From CAVVYW01 sp963752605 (GTDB lineage: Bacteria > Actinomycetota > Thermoleophilia > Solirubrobacterales > 70-9): a stretch of 64,000 nucleotides of DNA. A program made the translations under genes and the position numbers. Positions 7,416-17,004 of this stretch are shown piece after piece; position 1 is the first letter of the stretch, and the number at the start of each line of letters is the position of its first letter. The stretch is taken from positions 620,001-684,000 of the forward strand of contig CAVVYW010000005.1 of NCBI GenBank assembly GCA_963752605.1, written 5' to 3'. Under the pieces are notes generated by a model. That model was not told where the DNA came from, did no database searches, and worked only from the letters and a program-made list of their open reading frames with translations.

Positions 7416-9446
7416 CTAAAGCGTGATACCCAGCTGCGCCGCGAGCTCGTCGACCTCCCTGCCGATCGGATTGAGGGCCTTTGCCTCCGCCAGGGCCCGC
7501 TGGGCGCCCGCCGGGTCGATCGGCGCCAGCACCCTCGCCTCGAGGTAGTAGAGCGTCCACTCGTCCGGGATTCGCTTCTCCGCCCGGTCGAGCGCCGCGA
7601 GCGCGCGCTGGCGGTCGCCCGCGCTCTCGGCGACCACGGCCTGCGCCGCCAGGGGGCGAACGCTCGCCGGGTTCAGGTCCGCGGCGTCCTCGAGCTTGGA
7701 GTAGGCGGCGTCGGGATCGCGCTGCGAGCTCTCGAGCGCGTTGTTGGTCCAGCGCTCGCTGAGCAGGAAGGGGACCATCGAGAGCGCCGCCAGCCCCGCC
7801 AGCCCCGCCATCACCAGCGAGGGGCCTCGTTCCCGCCCGCCGGCCGGGCGAAGCAGCGCCGGGGCCGCCGCAGCCCCCAGCGCGAACGTTGCGGGCAGCG
7901 TGATCGCGGGGTAGGACCAGAACCATTCGACCGATGCGTGCAGGAGCCAGTAGGCGGCGATCGCGATCGCCGCCGCCGCCAGGGCGGCCGCGGACGGGCC
8001 CAGCCTGCGCGCGCGCAGCACCGCCACCACCGCCCCGACCATGAACGACGCGAAGAGGGCGAACCCGACGAGCCCCAGCTCGCCGGCCATCAGCAGCTCG
8101 ACACTGTGCGGGTCCTCCGGGTCGACCGTGTTCAGCTCCCGGTCCAGCAGATAGCTGGGCCGGAAGCCGCCGGCGCCGGTCCCCGCCACGGGGTTGCCGG
8201 TGAAGTCGTCCCAGGCGACGCGCCAGAAGTCGCCGCGGCTCGAGCGCAGGTCGAGACCGAAGCGACTGCCCTGTGCGCTCAGATCCGGGGTGCCCGCGGT
8301 GAGCTCGTCGCTGTGGCGGTCGATGAAGCCGGTCGGTCCTCCCTCGGTCCGGGCGAGAGCGATCACGCAGACGAGCAACACGATCCCAAGGCACGCCAGC
8401 AGGCCACGACCCACCCTCCGCCGCATCTCCGGCTGGAGCTGGAAGCGATCACTGTCCCAGGAGACGAACAGGCCGACCGCCAGGGACAGCAGGGTCGTGA
8501 TGACGATCGCCCGGCAGGCCGCGTGCAGCGGCGGGATCGAGGCGGACGTGTTCTCGCCGCCGGCCTGGAAGACATCGAGCAGCCACGGAAGGGCGATTGC
8601 GGCGGGCATCGCCGCCAGGCCCAGCAAGGCGAGGATCTGGAACCGCGCCGGATGGAATGCGACCAGCGCGCCGGCGCCGATCAGGACCGCGAAGACCGAT
8701 CCCCGGCTCTGGGCGAGAACGGCGAGCTCGATGCACAGCGTCGCGGTCGCGAGCAGGCCGCCCCGCAGGCGCCAGTCGATCTCCCGGTTCGCGGACAGGA
8801 CGAGCATCGGCCAGAGCGCCATCACGAAGAACGCCGCGGCGGCGTTGCGGTAGCCGAGCGGGTAGCGCAGGGTGGCGTCGTCCTCCAAGTACAGATGCGC
8901 GTCGCTGCCAGTCCAGAGCACGAACAGGGTCACGACCGCGACGACTGCGCCGGCGCCGGCGAGCGGAGCCAGAGCCAGCAGCATTCGCCGTCCGAGCAGG
9001 AGGCAGAGCCAGAGGCCGAGCACGAAGGCGAGTGCGTAGGTCAGGACGCGCTGGGCGTCTGCGATCGCGATGTCGGGCATCGGCGACCACTGGGCCGAGA
9101 GGAGGGTCCATCCCGCCAGGGCCAGCAGGGAGACGAGGGCGACCCGTGCGGGTCCCCGCAGCTTCGCCGGCCACGGTGCTAACACCAGCAGCGATGCCAG
9201 CAGGCAGAGCAGGATCATCGCGCCCGGCAGGAAGACGACACCGAAGTAAGCGCCCTCCTTCAGCCCCCACCAGGCGATGATCGCCCCGACGAGCCCCAGA
9301 GGGAGGAGGGCCACCGACGGCTGGGATGGCAGCCCGTTCGGAGTCGGCACCGGGCGATGGGACCGGAAGCGTGGGAGGGAAGCCCCGCCCGGTTGCGACT
9401 CGGGGGTGACCGAGCGTCCGACCGGCCTGCCGGGTGCGACCGCCAT
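7416..9446 (-). CDS. O-antigen ligase/polymerase family membrane protein with TPR-like tail
   Basis: Polymerises or ligates lipid-linked glycan at the outer face of the membrane. The 676 residues hold about a dozen hydrophobic segments from about residue 45 to 545. The Wzy_C/WaaL-type core contains SRGSVFAVLIGAGALVAF and the large external loop RSSRGDFWRVAWDDFTGNPV, then GTGAGGFRPSY and DPEDPHSVELLMAGELGLVG, a classic family signature. The C-terminal 120 residues are soluble and TPR-like (DPDAAYSKLEDAADLNPASV). It starts at ATG 9446 and is divergent from the GT gene at 9499, with a 52-bp shared promoter region. Confidence 0.85.
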   Translation of the reverse strand: MAVAPGRPVGRSVTPESQPGGASLPRFRSHRPVPTPNGLPSQPSVALLPLGLVGAIIAWWGLKEGAYFGVVFLPGAMILLCLLASLLVLAPWPAKLRGPARVALVSLLALAGWTLLSAQWSPMPDIAIADAQRVLTYALAFVLGLWLCLLLGRRMLLALAPLAGAGAVVAVVTLFVLWTGSDAHLYLEDDATLRYPLGYRNAAAAFFVMALWPMLVLSANREIDWRLRGGLLATATLCIELAVLAQSRGSVFAVLIGAGALVAFHPARFQILALLGLAAMPAAIALPWLLDVFQAGGENTSASIPPLHAACRAIVITTLLSLAVGLFVSWDSDRFQLQPEMRRRVGRGLLACLGIVLLVCVIALARTEGGPTGFIDRHSDELTAGTPDLSAQGSRFGLDLRSSRGDFWRVAWDDFTGNPVAGTGAGGFRPSYLLDRELNTVDPEDPHSVELLMAGELGLVGFALFASFMVGAVVAVLRARRLGPSAAALAAAAIAIAAYWLLHASVEWFWSYPAITLPATFALGAAAAPALLRPAGGRERGPSLVMAGLAGLAALSMVPFLLSERWTNNALESSQRDPDAAYSKLEDAADLNPASVRPLAAQAVVAESAGDRQRALAALDRAEKRIPDEWTLYYLEARVLAPIDPAGAQRALAEAKALNPIGREVDELAAQLGITL

Positions 9447-9498
9447 GGACCCAAGCTAGCCCACCCAGGCGACGGGTCCGCGAAATATCCTCGGGTCC

Positions 9499-10671
9499 GT
9501 GCTTCGACTCGGCGTATATACGGACTACACCTACTCGGTGTCCGGAGGGAGGCCCCATGCCGAGCGCGCCTTCGCGTTGTTCGTGGCCGGCCTCGCGAAC
9601 CACCTCGACCGGGTGGTCGTCATCGGACGTCTCGACCCGGAGGGCGACGCGCGGTATCCGCTGGGCAAGGTCGACCTGATCCCGCTCCCCCACTACCCCA
9701 GCCTCTCCCACACGCTGCCGGCCCTCCGAGGGATGCTCGGCTCCCTGCGGCCGTTCTGGCGGGCCCTCGACGAGCTCGACTGCGTCTGGATCCTGGGCCC
9801 GCACCCGCTCGCCTTCCCGTTCGCCCTGATGGCCCGGCTGCGCCGGCGCAGGGTGGTGCTCGGCGTCCGCCAGGACCTGGTGCCCTACATGCGGAGCCGG
9901 CATCCCGGCCGGAGGTTCCGGGTGGCGCTCGCCCGCCTGATGGAGGCGGGCTTCCGCCTCCTGGCGCGCCGCTGGCCCACCGTCGTCGTCGGCCCGGCCC
10001 TGGCCGAGGCCTACCGGGGCCGGGCGGTGCTCGAGGTCTCGGTCTCCCTGATCGAGCAGGACGAGATCGTCACCCTCCGCGAGGCGGAGGACCGCGACTA
10101 CTCGGGCGAGCTTCGCGCGCTCAGCGTCGGGCGGCTCGAGAACGAGAAGAACCCGCTCGCCCTCGCGGACGTGCTGGCCCGCGCGCGGGAGCTCGACGAT
10201 CGCTGGCGGCTCATCGTCTGCGGCGAGGGAGAGCTCCGCGAGGAGCTCGAGCGCCGGCTGGCGGAGCTGGGGCTCTCCGACGCGGTGGAGCTTCGCGGCT
10301 ACGTTCCGCATGACCGCGGCCTCGAAGACGAGTACCGCTCCGCCCACGCCCTGCTCCACGTCTCCTGGACCGAGGGGCTGCCGCAGGTGCTCTACGAGGC
10401 CTTCGCGGCGGGCCTGCCGGTGGCGGCGACCGACGTCGGCGGGGTTCGCGCCGCCGTCGGCGACGCGGCACTGCTCGCGCCGCCCGGCGATCCGAAGCTG
10501 ATGGCGCGCTCGCTCGACCGGATCGGCCGCGACGAGGAGAAGCGTCGCGAGCTGGTGCGGGCGGGACTCGAGCTGGCGCGGACGCACACGATCGAGTCGG
10601 AGACCTCAAGGGTTGCCGCGTTCGTCCGAGAAGAAACCAGTAAGAGGCGGGGAACGCCCCTGTCACAATGA
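9499..10671 (+). CDS. GT4-family glycosyltransferase
   Basis: Cytoplasmic GT-B enzyme likely to add a sugar to the lipid-linked repeat unit. The 390 residues open with a Rossmann-like strand (LRLGVYTDYTYSVSGG). The C-terminal half has the GT4 signature: LSVGRLENEKNPLALADVLA, LIVCGEGELREELE, then HVSWTEGLPQVLYEAFAAG and LPVAATDVGGVRAAV. It starts with GTG and heads a rightward run (GT, kinase, polymerase, flippase, asnB). The donor and acceptor sugars cannot be read from sequence. Confidence 0.85.
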   Translation: MLRLGVYTDYTYSVSGGRPHAERAFALFVAGLANHLDRVVVIGRLDPEGDARYPLGKVDLIPLPHYPSLSHTLPALRGMLGSLRPFWRALDELDCVWILGPHPLAFPFALMARLRRRRVVLGVRQDLVPYMRSRHPGRRFRVALARLMEAGFRLLARRWPTVVVGPALAEAYRGRAVLEVSVSLIEQDEIVTLREAEDRDYSGELRALSVGRLENEKNPLALADVLARARELDDRWRLIVCGEGELREELERRLAELGLSDAVELRGYVPHDRGLEDEYRSAHALLHVSWTEGLPQVLYEAFAAGLPVAATDVGGVRAAVGDAALLAPPGDPKLMARSLDRIGRDEEKRRELVRAGLELARTHTIESETSRVAAFVREETSKRRGTPLSQ

Positions 10672-10696
10672 CCCGCACGCCGGAGCAGCTGACCCC

Positions 10697-12247
10697 TTGG
10701 CGAAGGACCCGACCAGACCAACAGCCGAATGGCTCGAGCCTCCGGAGGAGGAGCTCGGCCTCAAGCGCTACGTGGAGACGATCCGCGAGCGTTGGGTGCT
10801 CGTGGTCGTCGCCACCGTGGTCACCACGCTCGCCGCGATCGCCTACGTGTTGACCGCGCAGAAGGTCTATGAGGCGGAGGCCGACCTGCTGGTCACCCCG
10901 GTCTCCAGCGACACGCTGCCGAGCCTCCCCCTGATCCGGCAATCGTCGGACCCGACCCGGGACGTCGAGACCGCGTCCCGGCTGGTCATCAACCACGACG
11001 TCGCCGAGCGGGTGAAGGCCGACCTCGGCATCTCCGACAGTCCCGACGACCTTCTCGGAAAGGTGGACGCCGAGCCGGTGGCGCAGAGCAACATCGTCGC
11101 GGTGATCGCCGAGGACTATGACCCGGCCAAGGCGAGCGAGCTCGCGAACGCCTTCGCGGCCGCGGCGGTCGCCGAGCAGACCGATGCGGTCCACCAGGAG
11201 GTCGACGCCCAGATTTCGGCCCTCCAGCCGCTCCAGGACCAGCCCGGCGTCAGCGGCCGCCTCGCGGAGCTCCAGGCCCTGCGGAGCGGCCCGGACCCGA
11301 CCATGCGTCTCGAGACCCAGGCCACGGAGCCGTCGAGCCCCGCCAAGCCTCGCCCGGCCCTTACGGTCGCCGGCGGCCTGCTGGCGGGTCTCATGATCGG
11401 CATCGCCGGCGCCTTCGCCGCGCAGATCCTGGACCCACGGCTGCGGCGGGAGGAGCAGCTGCGCCGTCGCTACCGGCTCCCCATCCTCACCCGGGTGCCG
11501 CGCGATCAAAGCCGACGCGACGAGCCCCTCGCTCCGCGCCGCGTCTCCGCCGCCACCGCGGAGGCCTACCGGACGCTGCGAACCACCCTCGAGCGGCCCG
11601 AGGCCGGGCGAATCGGATCGCGGGCGATCCTCGTAACCGGGCCCTCACCGTCGGAGGGCAAGACGACGTCCGCGCTCAACCTAGCCAGCTCGCTGGCGCT
11701 CGCCGGCAAGCGGGTGATCCTGATCGAGGCGGATCTGCGCCGCCCGGCGCTCGCCTCGGCGCTCAACATCGAGCACGCGCACGCCGGTGTGGTCAGTGTC
11801 CTGATCGAGAACGTCGCGCTCCAGGACGCCCTGATCACGAGCCCGACCTACGGCCACAACCTTCAGGTCCTGGTGGCCGACTTCTCCGGCGGCTGGATCG
11901 CAGAGCTCTTCTCGATCCCCGCGGCCCAGAACCTGATCGACAACGCCAAGGCCCTCGCCGATTTCGTGATCGTGGACTCCCCGCCGCTGACCGAGGTGGT
12001 CGACGCCCTTCCCCTGGCGCGCAAGTGCGACGACGTCCTGATCGTGACGCGCCTGGGGAGGTCCCGCCTGGATCGGATCGCACGCCTCGGCGAGCTGCTG
12101 GCGGACAACGACATCACTCCGGTCGGCTTCGCCGTGGTCGGCGTCCCGCCGCCTCCCCGCAGCGAGTACCGGTACTACATGGAGGCACCCGAGGTCGAGG
12201 AGGAGGGCGGCGACGGCCGCCTCTTCGTGGGCGCCGAACGTCCCTGA
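10697..12247 (+). CDS. Wzc-like polysaccharide co-polymerase / BY-kinase
   Basis: Inner-membrane protein that regulates chain length and export, with autophosphorylation of tyrosines. It has the Wzz domain with a first membrane helix (WVLVVVATVVTTLAAIAYVL), a periplasm-side-type loop, a Pro-rich motif before the second helix (SSPAKPRPALTVAGGLLAGL), and a cytoplasmic kinase with Walker A (SPSEGKTTSALNLA), Walker A' (VILIEADLRRP) and Walker B (DFVIVDSPPL). A short tyrosine cluster, SEYRYY, lies near the C-terminus. TTG 10697 is the likely start: it has GGAG about 12 nt upstream, whereas an in-frame TTG at 10613 lies inside the preceding gene. Kinase and Wzz domains are fused in one chain. Confidence 0.87.
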   Translation: MAKDPTRPTAEWLEPPEEELGLKRYVETIRERWVLVVVATVVTTLAAIAYVLTAQKVYEAEADLLVTPVSSDTLPSLPLIRQSSDPTRDVETASRLVINHDVAERVKADLGISDSPDDLLGKVDAEPVAQSNIVAVIAEDYDPAKASELANAFAAAAVAEQTDAVHQEVDAQISALQPLQDQPGVSGRLAELQALRSGPDPTMRLETQATEPSSPAKPRPALTVAGGLLAGLMIGIAGAFAAQILDPRLRREEQLRRRYRLPILTRVPRDQSRRDEPLAPRRVSAATAEAYRTLRTTLERPEAGRIGSRAILVTGPSPSEGKTTSALNLASSLALAGKRVILIEADLRRPALASALNIEHAHAGVVSVLIENVALQDALITSPTYGHNLQVLVADFSGGWIAELFSIPAAQNLIDNAKALADFVIVDSPPLTEVVDALPLARKCDDVLIVTRLGRSRLDRIARLGELLADNDITPVGFAVVGVPPPPRSEYRYYMEAPEVEEEGGDGRLFVGAERP

Positions 12248-12259
12248 GGCAACCGCCTG

Positions 12260-13640
12260 ATGGCGGCGAGACTCGACTGGGTTCGATGGCTCTGGCCGCT
12301 CGCCGTGACCTCCGTCGCGGCCATGACGGGGCTGATCGCCGGCGCCAACCCGCGGTTCGCGATCTTCGCGGCGCTCGCCTTCGCGTTCGTCGTGATCGTC
12401 TTCGCCGATCTCGCCCTCGGGGTCATCCTGTTCACCTTCGTCGCCTACTTCGAGACGATCCCGGGGCTGTCGGGATCGACGCTCAGCCTCACCAAGGCGA
12501 CGGGGCTCCTGCTGGCCATCGCCTGGTTCGCCTCCCTTGCGACCAGCCGCGACGCGAAGGCGGACTTCCTCCGCCAGCACCCGTACATGGCGGGCATCCT
12601 GATCATGTTCATCGCCTGGGCGGGGCTCAGCTTCGTCTGGTCGGAACGACCGGTGCAGGCCTGGGAGGCCACCGGCCGCCTGGCGCTGAACGCCATGCTG
12701 TTCCTGATCATCTATACGGCGATCCGCACGCCGAAGGACGCGATCAGGGTGATCGCGGCCTTCGTGATCGGGGCTACCGCGGCGGCCGCGCTCGGGGTGC
12801 TGGCCGGGGCGGAACCCACCCCCTACGGGCGAGGCGGCCCGGATCTCCGGGGAGTTCGAGAACGCGAACACCCTCGCCTCGACCCTGGTCGCGAGTCTTT
12901 CCCTCTCGCTGGGGCTGGCGTTCGCGTTCCGGGCGAACCCCATCCGGAGGAACCTCGCCCTGGCGGCGGCGACCTTCGCGATGCTGGGCATCCTGCTCAC
13001 GGTCTCCCGCTCGGGCCTGGTCGCCCTGGGGGTGGCCGCGATCGCCGCGATCATCTTCTCGGGCCGCTGGCGGGCCAAGGTTGCGCTGGTGAGCGCCGGG
13101 GTTGCCGTCTTCGCGGTGATCTACTTCGTGTCCTTTGCGCCGCCCGAAGCCCGTACCCGAGTGAGCTCGATCCAGGGCGGCACCGGACGCTCGGACATCT
13201 GGAAGGTCGCCTGGCGAATGTCCGAGCAGAATCCAGCCAAGGGGGTCGGGGCGGGCAACTTCCGCACCAGCTCGATCCACTATGTGATCGCCCCGGGGAT
13301 CCTTCGCCGCTCGGACTTCCTCGTCAACACCCAGAAGGTCGCCCACAACGTCTTCCTGGAGACGCTCGCGGAGCTCGGGATCGTCGGCTTGACCCTGCTG
13401 CTCATATTGATCGTGATGCTGATCCGCACCTTGCTGGCCGCGATCTGGCAGTTCGTGCGCAACGGGGACTTAAAGATGGAGATCATCGCCCGGGCAGCGC
13501 TCATCGGGCTGTTCGGGCTGCTGGCGAGCCTCTTCTTCTCCTCCGACCAGTACAACAAGCAGCTCTGGCTGCTGCTCGCCCTCGGGCCGGCGCTTCTGGC
13601 GATCGCCAGGAACCCGCAACCGGACGCCGAAGCGGACTAG
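12260..13640 (+). CDS. Second O-antigen ligase/polymerase family protein, one frameshift
   Basis: Multi-pass membrane protein of about 460 residues once frames are joined. The N-terminal frame (MAARLDWVRWLWPLAVTSVA) runs to about 12820 and the rest continues in another frame from GEAARISGEFENANTLAS onward. The break coincides with a run of five C at 12819-12823. The C-terminal half has the Wzy/WaaL signature: LLTVSRSGLVALGVAA, GRSDIWKVAWRMSEQNPAKG, VGAGNFRTSS and AHNVFLETLAELGIVG. It follows the kinase by 12 bp and abuts the flippase gene directly. With the protein at 7416-9446 it gives the locus two such enzymes, possibly polymerase plus ligase. Confidence 0.8.
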
Positions 13641-15107
13641 ATGACAGATCGCGCGGAGAGCATCCCGCGCAACACCTTCTTCGCACTCGCCATGCGCATC
13701 GTCGGTGCGCTCTTCACCGGCGGGCTGACGCTCTTCCTGGTCAGGTACTTCGGGCCCGACGACTACGGGATCTACGCGCTGGCCCTCGGCGTGGGCGGGC
13801 TGCTGGTCCTGCCGGCCGACTTCGGGGTTTCGCGGTCGGCGGCTCGGTTCATCGCCGAGCGCCGCCACGACGACACCGAGATCGCGGGCGTGCTCCGCCA
13901 CGCGTTGCGTCTGAAGTTACTCACCGCCGGGGCCGGCGCGGTCGCGCTGATTGCCTTGGCCGGGCCGATCGCGAATGCGTACGACGCCGACGCCCTCGAG
14001 TTGCCGCTGCGGGTGATGGGCCTGGCGGTCGCCGGCCAGAGCCTGATGATGCTCTTCACCACCACCTTCGAGGCGCTCGGCCGCAACGTGCTCGGCTTCC
14101 GCCTCGCCTTCTCGGAGAGCGCACTCGAGGTCACGACGAGCGTGACGTTGGTGCTGGCCGGCGCCGGCGTGGTGGGCGCCACGGCCGGCCGCGCGACCGC
14201 CTACGGGGTGGCGGCGATCCTGGGGCTGGCGATCACCCTGCGGGCGATCGGGCGGCGGAACCTCCGCGGGCCGCCGCCGACCGGCCTGGGTATCCGGCGG
14301 ATCGCCCTCTATGCCGGCGCACTCTTGCTCATCGACTCGGCGTTCAGCGCCTTCGGGTACATCGACACCATCCTGATCGGCGCCCTTCTCGACCCTGAAT
14401 CCGCCGGGCTGTTCAGCGCCCCGTACAACATCCTTCACGTGGCCGAGTACGCCGGCCTGGCGCTGGCCGCGGCGGTCGGCCCGCGGCTCGCGCGGGGAGA
14501 GCGGTCCGAGCCCGACGTGGGTGCCCTGCGCATCGCGCTTCGCCTGGTGCTCATCTTCCAGTTCGTCCTCCTCGCGCCGATCCTCGTCTGGGCGACCCCG
14601 ATCACCGACCTCCTGTTCGGCTCCGACTACGCGGATTCCGCCGATGTCCTGCGCGCCCTGGCGCCATACGTGCTGATGGTCGGCGTCGGCCCGGTGATCG
14701 CGCTGAGCATCAACTACCTCGGCGAGGCGCGGCGTCGGGTTCCGCTCGCGGTGGGCGCGCTCACGATCAACATCGTCCTGGACCTGATCCTGATCCCAGA
14801 GATCGGGATCATCGCGGGAGCGATCGGCACCGACGTGGCCTACGCGTTCTTCCTGGCCGGGCACGTGCTCATCGCCCGCAACACTCTCGGCCTCGACCTG
14901 AGGCCGCTCGGGGCCACCGTGATCCGGGGGGCGGTGGCGGCGACGGCGATGGCCGGCGTGCTGTTCGCGTTCGGAACCGAGAGCCTGACCACCTTCGAGT
15001 GGATCGCCGGGGCCGTGCTCGGGTTCGCGGCCTACGCCGGCGCGCTGCTGGCGACCCGCGAGTTCACCCGCCGGGAGATCGAGGGCGCGCTCCGGCGCCT
15101 GACTTAG
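13641..15107 (+). CDS. Wzx-like polysaccharide flippase
   Basis: Exports lipid-linked oligosaccharide across the membrane. 488 residues with about 12-14 hydrophobic helices and no soluble domain, as expected for the MATE/MVF polysaccharide exporter families. Recognisable blocks are RNTFFALAMRIVGALFTGGL at the N-terminus, YFGPDDYGIYALALG, SINYLGEARRRVPLAVGALT and LIPEIGIIAGAIGTDVAYAF. The ATG immediately follows the stop of the polymerase gene, so translation is probably coupled. It is a paralogue of the flippase at 26829-28292, with the NYLGEARRRVPLA block conserved in both. Confidence 0.88.
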   Translation: MTDRAESIPRNTFFALAMRIVGALFTGGLTLFLVRYFGPDDYGIYALALGVGGLLVLPADFGVSRSAARFIAERRHDDTEIAGVLRHALRLKLLTAGAGAVALIALAGPIANAYDADALELPLRVMGLAVAGQSLMMLFTTTFEALGRNVLGFRLAFSESALEVTTSVTLVLAGAGVVGATAGRATAYGVAAILGLAITLRAIGRRNLRGPPPTGLGIRRIALYAGALLLIDSAFSAFGYIDTILIGALLDPESAGLFSAPYNILHVAEYAGLALAAAVGPRLARGERSEPDVGALRIALRLVLIFQFVLLAPILVWATPITDLLFGSDYADSADVLRALAPYVLMVGVGPVIALSINYLGEARRRVPLAVGALTINIVLDLILIPEIGIIAGAIGTDVAYAFFLAGHVLIARNTLGLDLRPLGATVIRGAVAATAMAGVLFAFGTESLTTFEWIAGAVLGFAAYAGALLATREFTRREIEGALRRLT

Positions 15108-15120
15108 GCTTCGGCGCGCC

Positions 15121-17004
15121 ATGTGCGGAATCGCCGGTCAGGCCAGGAGCGACCGCCGCCCGGTCGACCGGAAGGTGATCGAGCGGATCTGCTCAGCGCA
15201 GGAGCATCGCGGCCCCGACTCGCGGGGCCTCCACCTGGATGGCGAGGTGGGGCTCGGGATCCAGCGGCTCCGGGTGATCGACCTGGAGACGGGGGACCAG
15301 CCGATCTACAACGAGGACCGCTCCGTCGCGGTGATCCTGAACGGCGAGATCTACAACTACCGTGAGCTGCGCGAGGACCTCACAAAGCGGGGGCACAGGC
15401 TCTCGACCAAGGGGGACACCGAGGTGATCGCCCACCTCTACGAGGAGCTCGGCCCGGAGTGCGTCGGGGAGCTGGACGGGATGTTCGCCTTCGCCGTCTG
15501 GGACGCGCGCCGCCGGCGCCTCTTCCTCGCGCGCGACCGGGTCGGAAAGAAGCCGTTGTTCTACTCGGAGCGCGACGGCGCGCTGTCCTTCGCCTCGGAG
15601 CTGCGGGCGCTGCTCCAGGACCCCGAGATCCCGCGCGACCTCGACCTGGCCGCGCTGGACTCCTATCTCGCCTACAAGTACGTCCCGGCGCCGCTCACGG
15701 CGTTCCGTGCGGTTCGCAAGCTGCCACCGGCCTCCACGCTCACCTACGAGGACGGGCGGATCTCGATTGAGCGCTACTGGCGCCTCCGCTACGACGACGA
15801 GGCGCCGCCGGCCGACGCCGAAGAGGTGCACGAAAGGCTCCGTGAGCTCATCCGGCGCGCTGTCAGTCGCCGGATGATCTCGGACGTCCCCCTCGGCGTG
15901 TTCCTCTCGGGCGGGATCGACTCATCGACGGTGGTGGCCGCCATGGCGGAGGCATCATCCGCTCCCGTCCGCACCTTCTCGATCGGCTTCGCCGAGGCGG
16001 ACCACAGCGAGCTGCCCAACGCCCGGCTGATCGCGGAGCGCTTCTCGACAGACCACCGCGAGCTTGTGGTCGATCCCGACATCGCCCCGGTCATCCCCAA
16101 GGTGGTGCGCCACTACGGCGAGCCGTTCGCCGACACCTCGTCGGTGCCCAGCTTCATGGTCTCCGAGCTGGCGCGCCGCGAGGTCACCGTCGCCCTCAAC
16201 GGCGATGGCGGGGACGAGAGCTTCGCGGGCTACAACCGCTACGAGGCCGCGCTCCGGACCGAGCGGATCGCCGGCCGGGTGCCTGGGCCGCTGCGGGGGG
16301 CCGCCGGCGGACTGGCGAGCCTCGCGCCCCCTCGCGGCGACCCCGACGGGCGCTACCGCCGCGCGCGCAGCCTCGGTCGCTACCTCGCGCTCGGCCCGGC
16401 CGAGCGGTACGCGGCCCGGATGGCCCTATTCGACCGTGGCCAACTCGACCGGCTCTACTCCCAGGATTTCGCGGCCTCCATCGCCGAGCTGCCGCCGCCG
16501 CGGCTGATCGAGTCGGCCTGGGAGGAGGCGGCCGCGGACTGCCTGGTCAACCTCATGCTCGAGGTCGACGTCAACACCTATCTGCCCGACGACCTGCTGG
16601 TCAAGATCGACGTCGCGAGCATGGCCTACTCGCTCGAGGCGCGCTCGCCGTTCCTCGACCCCGAGCTGATGGAGTTCGCGGCGTCGCTGCCTGGCTCAAC
16701 GAAGCTGCGCGGGATCGAGAAGAAGCTCGTCCTGCGCGACGCCCTGCGGGGCTGGATACCCGATCAGATCCTCGACGGGCCCAAGCGCGGGTTCGGGCTC
16801 CCGATGGTCGGCGACTGGTTCCGGGGGGAGCTGAGGGGCTACGTGACGGAGGTGCTCACGGACCCGGAGACCGGCGCCCGCGGCTACTTCCGGGAGGCCG
16901 CTGTGGGGCGGATGCTCGACCGGCACCTCGACGGCACCGAGGAATGGGGCGAGCAGCTATGGGCGCTGCTGATCTTCGAGGTCTGGCACCGCGAGATGCT
17001 CTAG
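15121..17004 (+). CDS. asnB: Asparagine synthase (glutamine-hydrolysing)
   Basis: Uses glutamine-derived ammonia and ATP to amidate a carboxylate. 627 residues. Cys2 (MCGIAG) is the N-terminal nucleophile of the class II glutaminase; then EHRGPDSRG, NGEIYNYRELRE and GDTEVIAHLYEELG. The synthetase domain has the ATP-pyrophosphatase loop GVFLSGGIDSSTVVAAM (about residues 260-275), SIGFAEADHSELPNARLIAE, NGDGGDESFAGYNRYE and SMAYSLEARSPFLD. It starts 13 nt after the flippase. Placed in a glycan locus, it more likely amidates a sugar acid or a locus-specific acceptor than makes bulk asparagine; that is inference. It converges on the next gene with a 4-nt overlap. Confidence 0.88.
   Translation: MCGIAGQARSDRRPVDRKVIERICSAQEHRGPDSRGLHLDGEVGLGIQRLRVIDLETGDQPIYNEDRSVAVILNGEIYNYRELREDLTKRGHRLSTKGDTEVIAHLYEELGPECVGELDGMFAFAVWDARRRRLFLARDRVGKKPLFYSERDGALSFASELRALLQDPEIPRDLDLAALDSYLAYKYVPAPLTAFRAVRKLPPASTLTYEDGRISIERYWRLRYDDEAPPADAEEVHERLRELIRRAVSRRMISDVPLGVFLSGGIDSSTVVAAMAEASSAPVRTFSIGFAEADHSELPNARLIAERFSTDHRELVVDPDIAPVIPKVVRHYGEPFADTSSVPSFMVSELARREVTVALNGDGGDESFAGYNRYEAALRTERIAGRVPGPLRGAAGGLASLAPPRGDPDGRYRRARSLGRYLALGPAERYAARMALFDRGQLDRLYSQDFAASIAELPPPRLIESAWEEAAADCLVNLMLEVDVNTYLPDDLLVKIDVASMAYSLEARSPFLDPELMEFAASLPGSTKLRGIEKKLVLRDALRGWIPDQILDGPKRGFGLPMVGDWFRGELRGYVTEVLTDPETGARGYFREAAVGRMLDRHLDGTEEWGEQLWALLIFEVWHREML

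Noticed and set aside
10211..11509. 432-codon leftward frame opposite the GT and kinase genes
   Set aside because: It is a shadow of two well-supported rightward genes, with no domain signature.
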